Under the pieces are notes generated by a model. The model did not search any database and was not told the DNA's origin. It was given only the letters and a program-made list of their open reading frames with translations. This document shows, piece after piece, positions 56,799 through 64,000 of a DNA stretch of 64,000 nt. The position numbers and the translations under genes are program-made. The DNA comes from Adenanthera pavonina (Eukaryota; Streptophyta; Magnoliopsida; Fabales; Fabaceae), in contig JAIVEN010000018.1 in NCBI GenBank assembly GCA_026686845.1, positions 11,193,001 to 11,257,000 on the forward strand, given 5' to 3'. Within the stretch, counting starts at the first letter, position 1. Each line of letters begins with the position of its first letter.

Positions 56799-59700
56799 TA
56801 AGGTTTGACAAGTTATATTAGGGACCCCATTTCTACAACAAATAGTGCCTTTCAAAAATAACACCTACAGGGATAATAACTACAATAGTATGAAAGAAAA
56901 TTATATTTGAATGGATAAAACCCTCAATAGTTAGAGAACTAAAATTAGTATAGATGAATTTATTTATGAAGTAAATGTAATAAAGAGGAAGCAAAATTAA
57001 ATCAATTTCTTAAAAAAGAAATCCATCATAAAAGGAAAGAGGAACAAATAAGAAATAGCAATGTACAAAAATGAATAGAAGAAATAAAAAAAATATTTGA
57101 AAAAGAGATATGTTCAAAACATTCTAATGCATTTTGGAATAGAAAAAAACATATAGTAACCCCACCTTATGAAGAAGAATTTAATGAAAAACAAATTCCA
57201 CTAAGGTCAGACCAATACAAATGAATCATGAGTTGTTAGAATATTGTAAGAAAGAAATACATGAATTATTAGACAAAAAAGTAATTACACCAAGTAAATC
57301 TCCTTGGAGTTGTTTGGCCTTTTATGTGCAAAATCATGTAGAAATAGAAAGGGGAGCCCGTAGTTTAGTAATAAATTATAAACTATTAAATAAGGTATTA
57401 AGATGGCTAAGACTTGCTATTCCACATAAGACCTAATAGGGAGATTATCTAATGCATCCATATTCTCAAAATTTGACATTAAATCCAGATATGACCAAAT
57501 ACAAATAGATGAAAAAGATAGATATAAAACTGCCTTTACAATGCCATCTGAGCATCATGAGTAGAATGTGATGCCCTCTGGATTAAAGAATGCTCCATCA
57601 AAGTTTTAACAAATAATAAATGATATATTTAATTCAGATAGTAAATTTACTTTTGTTTATATTGATGATGTCTTAGTATTTTTAAACTCTATAGAATAGC
57701 ATTTTAAGCACCGTCAAGAATTCTATGAGATAATAAAGAAAAATGATTTAGTGGCTTCAACCAAAAAAAATGAAATTATTTCAAGTAAAAGTCAAGTTCT
57801 TAGAACTAGAAAAATATCAAGGGTCAATTATTCCCACAAGTAGAGTAATAGAATTTACAGACAGATTCCCTTATGAAATTAAAGACAAAACACACTACAA
57901 AGATTTTTAGGATATCTAACTTATGCATCAGACTTTTTACCCAACCTCAAAACAAGGATAGCTCCTTTATTTGGAAGATTGAAGAAAAATACACCTGAAT
58001 GGAATGAGAAGATGACCCAATTAGTTAAAGAAATAAAAAGACAAGTTAAAAGTTTGCCCTTATTAGGTATAACTAATTCTAAAGCCAACAAGATAGTGGA
58101 GACAAATGCACTAGAATTAGGATATAGAGGTATATTAAAATAAGAAATAGATGGAAGAGAGCAAATAGTTAGGTACCATTCAAGAGGTATGGGTAGAAAC
58201 CCAATAAAAATATTCCACCATAAAGAAAGAAGTTTTGGCAACAAAAACATATTTGTGAGATAGCAAGCTATTTTATCCTATTTTGATTTTGATATAAAAT
58301 TTATACAAGAAGAAAACAATTCTTTACCTCGATTTTTTATCATGAGAATTTCTATAGGGAAAATATTTACTTTTAAACCCATGAGTGTTACTGATAGACC
58401 TTCACCTTCCTCCAAAGATAAAGAAAAGCAATAGTCATACTACCAACTACCCTAGTAAAGAAAAATGTAGGAAAATTCCTTACACCCTTTGACTATATTA
58501 TAGACACTCGAACCAAAATCCCTCAAACTTATCATTTCTGGCAAAAACTAGCCCAAAATCAATAGAGAGAGGAGGAAACCCAATACATCCCTAAAAAGAA
58601 TATGCTATGGGTATGTCCCTTAAAACCTAATTAATATAGAAACAACATAGAAGATACAGTCAGACCTGTGTTTCTAGAACATATCAAAGAAGGAACATAA
58701 AATTTTACTCCTAATGACACTTTACTTAAAAAAGATATTATGAACTCATTGCAATGGACACAAAATCAGCATTAATAAGCCACAAGGATGGATCTATAGA
58801 CAATAAATACAGCCAAATAAGGATTTGCAGGGCATTAACCCATCAAACTTGGGGGCAATACCCCTAAACTCCCAAAAACTTTACAATCGATTATCATGGC
58901 TTATGTTATAATTATCAAGATTACAAGGAAGCATGGCACAACGTCTTTTATTACAGACACTCTTGGTTTATATGGTTAAACAGAGACTGTGTGAATAGCT
59001 TTCCAAACTGATTCTTAGATTGGTGTTGTGTTTTTGGTCATATATAGAAGATTCTCCTCCTAACAATTGAAGAAGGCTATTAGGCATTTAAATAGATAAA
59101 CAACTATAAAGATTATGAAAAATTATTCTATTTCTTTTATCACTTCAGAGTTCCATAGGTAATGAGTTGGTGTTTTTTAGTTATTACATGTAGACCACTG
59201 TGTCCTACTTTGAGTTACTTGGTAAGAAGATTCAAAGTAAAATAACAAAAAAAATACAATCAAAAGTATGTAGACAAAGAGCAAGTGGGAAAATGGTTGA
59301 AGAATAAAATAGTCAGAATTTGTGAAGAAGATCAATCTCTTTCCTTAGCTACTAAAAGCAAAATAATGGTTAAGCTGGCTACAGTTAACAATCCAGAAGA
59401 ATGGACTAAGAAAATTCAAGAGATATTACATATGAAATGTTTAGTAGATAACTCACAAAGGGATTATAGATTCAATGGAGTAGATTTTACTCCAAGAATA
59501 CCTGAAACCATATACAAACCTGAAACCCCTAAAAACTTAGAAACCCAATCCAAAATAGATAAAGAATTTCAACCTACAGATTGATTATTAATTTGTAAGA
59601 GCATAATTAATGGTGATAAGAAACGAAGAATATCAAATAAATAAAGAATTATTAAGAAAAGAATTTATGTTGACAAGTCATTAAAAAATAAAGGGAATGG

Positions 59701-59970
59701 TTTTTATCCACTTATAATGAAAAAGAGCAAGAAAAAATGAGAAAAGAATGGTATAAGGAAATGGAGTTCCTTATAACAAAAATTTATTTCTTCAAGTGGT
59801 TTGAAATATATACTTTTAATAATGGAATATTAAATCATTTTAGTCAAAATAAGTCTTTAATAAATACTGCTACTTTTAAGAACTAAAACTTGGAAATGTA
59901 GAAACAACCATAGTGTTGCATCTATACATCCTCCTTTTGAAGAAATAACCATAATCTCTTGAAATGATAT
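56799..59970 (+). pseudogene. Endogenous pararetrovirus remnant, right half (protease end, RT, RNase H, C-terminal part)
   Basis: Continues the left half. The protease end VILGTPFL lies near 56814-56837. RT spans about 57190-57720: PSKSPWSCLAFYV, VINYKLLNK, catalytic Asp in FSKFDIKS (57475-57477), and YIDD at 57658-57669. RNase H spans about 58090-58330: ETNALELGYRG, in which the expected first Asp reads Asn (58105-58107), then QAILSYFDFDIKFIQEENNS. A further region (58870-59970) holds a Trp-rich stretch, an intact 99-codon piece at 59285-59584, and an end VASIHPPFEEITII that appears once the frame is followed. Stops and shifts are frequent. RT-RNase H without integrase, after a coat knuckle and protease, indicates Caulimoviridae rather than Ty3/gypsy. 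It is cut near 59998 by a CACTA element. Confidence 0.85.
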
Positions 59971-60029
59971 GATATATATATAAAGCAAACATAATATCAC
60001 TACACCAAAATAGGGACTTTCTTACAACC

Positions 60030-60450
60030 CAAAGTCATGAAAAACTCCCCTAAAATCCGTGAGAAAACTTTTTCTCACTGATTTTCTCATGCACAATCAT
60101 TGGTCGGAAAAAAAACTCAAAGGAAAATATTTTTGCATAGCCACGAGGCGTAAGAAACTATTTCTCATAGATCTATTTAAGAAAGATTCTCACATAAACA
60201 AAACTCGTCAAAAAGATTGAGAATATGAGATGATTGCAAACAAAACCTTCTCATAAATTGAGTCTGCAAGAAATTTTCTAACAACCCAGATGCTTGAGAA
60301 AATTTAGATGAGTGTCACAATTTAGCTCTATGAGAAAATTTTCGCAAACCTAATTCATGAGCAATGTCCATAATCTTTTCATAGATTAAGTCTTCAAGAA
60401 AATTTTTGATAGCTTTGATTCGTGAGAAACTTTATAATTTTCTCACGGTC
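60030..60450. repeat. CACTA subterminal repeats (tgagaaa / tttctca)
   Basis: More than ten copies of tgagaaa or tttctca-like motifs in both orientations, in keeping with transposase-binding subterminal repeats of CACTA elements. Confidence 0.75.
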
Positions 60451-60599
60451 ATGTCAATCCATTATCAGTTTTCTTCCAATCCCTATTCAATTGAATTTGT
60501 GAAATAATATATGCATCCAAACAAACACAAGGCAAAAAATTTGAAATTCAACTAGTATTGAACATTAAAAATCACAAAAAACTTTTAATTTTAACACAA

Positions 60600-62710
60600 G
60601 AAATCAAAAGTATCAAGTCTCATCATCACAAACAAAAGTATCAATTGCGTAGCCCTATAATATTCCTCATTCCCTCCATCATCATCAAAACCATCACTAT
60701 CAAGGCCATCACTCTCATCAGTACCATCACTATCGGCACCATCATTATCATCATTTCATGGACAATTGGAAGTACCATCCTTATTGTTAGCTAGATGAGC
60801 CATAATCATTTGAAAGTATTGTTCCATTCTAGACTCTCAAGCTTTATATTCATCATCTCTAACCTTCACTTCAACCCTAACTTTTTTAAGGCTTTCTTCA
60901 TAGAACTTCTTTTGCTCTTCCATCTCCCTTTTCAAATGTGCAATCTCCCCAGAGTTGTTTCAAGTGCTTGAGTTGTCAAAAGCAATGAGTCCTACATGAG
61001 ATTCGAGTCCATAAACATGGCTTTTTTCATTTTTGTAACCCACAACCTTCAACCATAAATCTAAGTCATATATATTTGAGTAAAGCTCTTAACTCTCTTT
61101 CAATCGTTTAAACTCATTCTGCATTAAAAGAAAGTTCAAGTTTAGTCTTTGAATTTGAGTTTTGAAAAAGAAGAATATAAACATGAGTAACTTATATAAG
61201 TAGATTCAGCTTTTTGCCCAACCCAACGACCTTCCTTCTCATCATATTGAATTTTCTTAAAAACTTCGGGTATTCACATGGTCTTCCCAATTCAACTTCC
61301 TACATCACGTAGGAAAAATGTTAAAATTACATTAATTAAAAATATATAATGAAGTTAAGTAAATTAATAAGCATGACACATTCAAATAACACTTACGATT
61401 CTTCTCTTATGTTTAAAAGTAATTTTACCACCTCTATGAGCACTTCCCCCATTATTAGTTGCACAATTTGTCTTATTACGTGCAGATTCAACGAAAAATT
61501 CAGGACTTTTCCAATATTCTTCCAAGGCTTTTTGAACTCCTTCCTATAATCATCGCCTTTTGTTTTCTTTTTGTGAATGTCCCTTAAAGAAGATCGCACC
61601 ACTTCACTATATTTCTTTTTCCATATCTAATGAATTATAACATCTAATTTAGGGCCTCATGCACATTTAAGCAGCATAAAAAACAACCAAATATCAATAA
61701 TTATAGAATTGAAATCCATGCATATTATAATTTCTAAATGTTTATCAAATTAATTCACCTTAAACTCGTCAAACTATAACACTTGCACTTTACAAGGGAC
61801 CTTAGAAAATTTAGGCCATGCAACCTCAAACTTGTGATGGATGATGTTAAGACAATATTTTTGTGATTCAACTAATGGGAAAAATCTATGAAATAAATAA
61901 TATTTAGCAAATATAAAGTAACAATTAAAGTATACAAATTTGAATTACATAAAAGATACTTACTCTTGGTTACCATTTGGTCGAATGACCAATCGACCAT
62001 CATTCCCTGTCATTGATTGCATCACCATAGTACAACATGCATCCCTTACTACAACAATTGATCTTCTGATTGTCACAACCAAGTTGAGAAACGAATTTCT
62101 TGGTTTGGTACAAGTTTGCAGGCATAAGATGATTAGCTAGTAAGATCTCATTCATTAAGGTGATAATTTCATCCATACAAGCCTTAAGAATGTTATAATC
62201 TGTTTTTAATACTCAATAGCCTTACTGTTGTTGACAAAACTGTGTGATTCTCACACCCATCCCACAACGGGGATTGTGAGGCACAAAGCATCACATAAAA
62301 CTTTGCAGAATTTGAATTAGGATCCTCTTTGGTCATGTCATTTCTCTCAAATGATGGTTTATTTGCATCCTTGACCATTTGCTCGTACAGATTAGAATCC
62401 TTTTTAGTCGTGTGAATGTTGACATCAATTGATGCCACTTGGGGACATTCCTCTTCATGGTTAAGCCAATAGTAATAATCAGATATAAACCTTTCTTGTA
62501 CAAATGCATCTTATCTTCTTCTGGTGCTTTATGCTTCTTACATTTACATATCAAGCATGGACATCTAAACATTCCATCCCTTTTAAATACATCAAATTTC
62601 TTTTCAAACTCAACAAACTTGTCTACCCCCTCAAAGAACTCATTAGTGATCTTTAGACGCTTCCCAACTACTCTATTGTCCATCCAACGACAATACTCAG
62701 GAGGAGCCAT
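60600..62710 (-). pseudogene. CACTA transposase, broken and missing its central domain
   Basis: Minus strand. The N-terminal transposase-associated domain lies at 62710-62480: RWMDNRV, then NEFFEGVDKFVEF, MFRCPCLICKCKK, and a MHLYKKGLY part. After a shift come 62438-62200 (DPNSNSAKFYVMLCASQSPL, then WDGCENHT and RLLSIK) and about 62190-61960 (NEILLANHLMPANLYQTKK, then GCMLYYGDA). A plant transposase segment with ARNKTNCATNNGGSAHRGGK follows near 61400-61500. The C-terminal part (about 61000-60600) has ESRMEQYFQMIMAHLANN and an Asp-rich tail. Little sequence separates the second and third blocks, so the large central catalytic domain is missing. Stops and shifts occur throughout. Confidence 0.82.
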
Positions 62711-64000
62711 CTGTTAAACTAAAATATTTTTCAACTAATTATCACAAGTTAACAAAATATCATCATTCTTTAAACAAAGCTAGAAATTCTGCTGATAATA
62801 ATACATGCTAGAGCATCAACTTATAATTTTTTACTAAGAAGCAAACCCAAAATTAGTATTTAGGTTTCAAAGCCATAATCATTCCACAAATTGCTCAAAA
62901 CAAGAATAAGATTTACAAAAAGATACAAACAAGAATAAATTTCAGCAAATATCCCAACAAATTAGCAACCCAACTGTCAAAAGAAAGAATATAATTTGTG
63001 CCTTTGTCATTATGATGACGTGATTATGCAAACTTGAAAATTCAGAACCTAAAGTCTTGAACCTTAAGAATTCAATCATTTAATTTACAGATAGTGTGAA
63101 ATCGGTAACTATCCTAAATCATAACGAATGAATGACTTAGATGGAATAAAACAATATCAAAGCTATGAACTCTTCAATAAATTTGAACTTTTATTTCAAC
63201 CAACTTAGGTATGCTCTAAATATTGACGAGAAATTACAGAAATGAAATGCAAATGAAACAGTCAAAAGAAAGAATTTGTAGATGTGAGAATAGGAAACTT
63301 CAACTAGAACTAAGGATTTACAAATTAACAGAAGTGACACAGCAGTAGACTATTAGTTTTTGTTTGCAGTGATGCATTGTGAAATGGAGGGGCACCAACA
63401 ATGGCAGTGTCCTAATACCCAAATGAACTATCTAAAAAACAATGTTTAAAAATTAAAAGACATGTCCTAGTGAAACATAACTAACTGACAAGATAAAAAC
63501 CGAATAAAATGGCAATAACAAAAGAGGCTTCTAAGACATTAAAGAAGGAAGCAATTAAGGTGCTAAAATACTTGTGATGTGAACTAGCAGAGATAGTCTT
63601 GTATGGTCTTCAAGTTCTTTACAAGCTTATTTTTGTCCTGTGAGAACTAAAATTTACTTCAAAAATAGTTGACACTGATAATTTCAATAAAGGAGAAAGC
63701 AAAGGATGATAAACTTACTTAAAAAGAGTAGTAACTTAATTTTTTCATGTAATCCCCATTGTTGTCTACCTATATAAAATAAGATTTTTAAACCTAGGCT
63801 GTGTTTCAAATTATAATTTATCAAACACGTCTTTTATTTAAAAAGTAGTGTCATGTTCTATTTTCACTTGTCGTAACACACTTGACACTATATGCTTTGT
63901 CAAGAAAACCAAACAGAGAGTTCAAAAATTTGCTTCAAGATGCTTCACTCAAGCACTATGGGGATAGTAAAAATGAAAGTTAAAAAAATACTATGAAGCA
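62711..64000. other. Non-coding right part, probably CACTA 5' region
   Basis: AT-rich, upstream of the transposase start. It may hold its leader and introns. No other gene is seen. Confidence 0.4.

Larger units (their letters stand above)
59998..64000 (-). mobile_element. CACTA (En/Spm) DNA transposon, right end outside window
   Basis: The left terminus reads CACTACACCAAAATAGGG, the standard CACTA TIR, with tat before it (59995-59997) as the likely 3-bp duplication. 60040-60450 is filled with subterminal motifs. Transposase pieces lie on the minus strand up to 62710. No second TIR occurs before 64000. Confidence 0.88.

Noticed and set aside
60558..60794. Ile/Thr-rich 78-codon frame
   Set aside because: It is the complement of the Asp-rich tail of the CACTA transposase, encoded by a simple cat-repeat stretch.
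1..64000. CRISPR arrays, prokaryotic operons, toxin genes
   Set aside because: The sequence is plant nuclear DNA. Repeats seen are LTRs, TIRs, subterminal repeats and microsatellites.

Overview
The window is nuclear DNA of a eudicot-like flowering plant. It is AT-rich, has introns, and is packed with plant-type transposable elements. I recognise one intact host gene, chalcone isomerase (CHI, flavonoid biosynthesis), at 37158-41947 in four exons. Nearly everything else is mobile DNA, mostly broken and often nested. The species cannot be named from this sequence.

Layout. 1-1497: Ty3/gypsy gag remnant (minus), abutting a 5'-truncated L1-type LINE (1498-4467, plus). 4468-7070: non-coding. 7085-7700: RTE-type LINE 3' end with a 14-bp target duplication. 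8195-9165: Ty1/copia 3' end. 9651-10240: duplicated fragment ending in an EAR-like motif. 10605-12042: Helitron Rep N-terminal remnant (minus) split by a MITE. 12043-15187: AT-rich DNA with a perfect hairpin. 15193-20747 and 24198-29632: two Ty3/gypsy elements in the same orientation, each with its own LTR pair and an atata target duplication. 20812-21401 and 22540-23870: a MITE and a CACTA-like end. 32530-36563: a complete-ended MULE with ~200-bp inverted repeats and a 9-bp target duplication, ending about 600 bp upstream of the CHI start codon. 37158-41947: CHI, with a MITE inside a MITE in intron 3. 42830-44513 and 56799-59970: two halves of one caulimovirid-like endogenous pararetrovirus, separated by 12.3 kb of non-coding LTR-like DNA that includes a probable solo LTR and a tandem array. 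59998-64000: CACTA (En/Spm) element, minus strand, running off the right edge.

Most informative observations. (1) The two Ty3/gypsy elements have different LTRs, and each LTR pair has drifted by about 5-6 %. Yet they share a ~3.8-kb core with only about six differences and seven identical premature stops, which points to gene conversion. (2) Every premature stop in these elements is explained by a C-to-T change in a Gln or Arg codon, the pattern expected from decay of methylated cytosine. (3) The MULE sits inside one copy of a 181-bp tandem duplication upstream of CHI. (4) The pararetrovirus can be followed across its 12.3-kb interruption. It also carries a second RTE insertion with a 20-bp target duplication.

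CHI is the only gene here expected to act in metabolism. The mobile genes are all damaged and none looks able to move on its own. I see no convincing tRNA, rRNA, microRNA or CRISPR feature. All alignments were made by eye.
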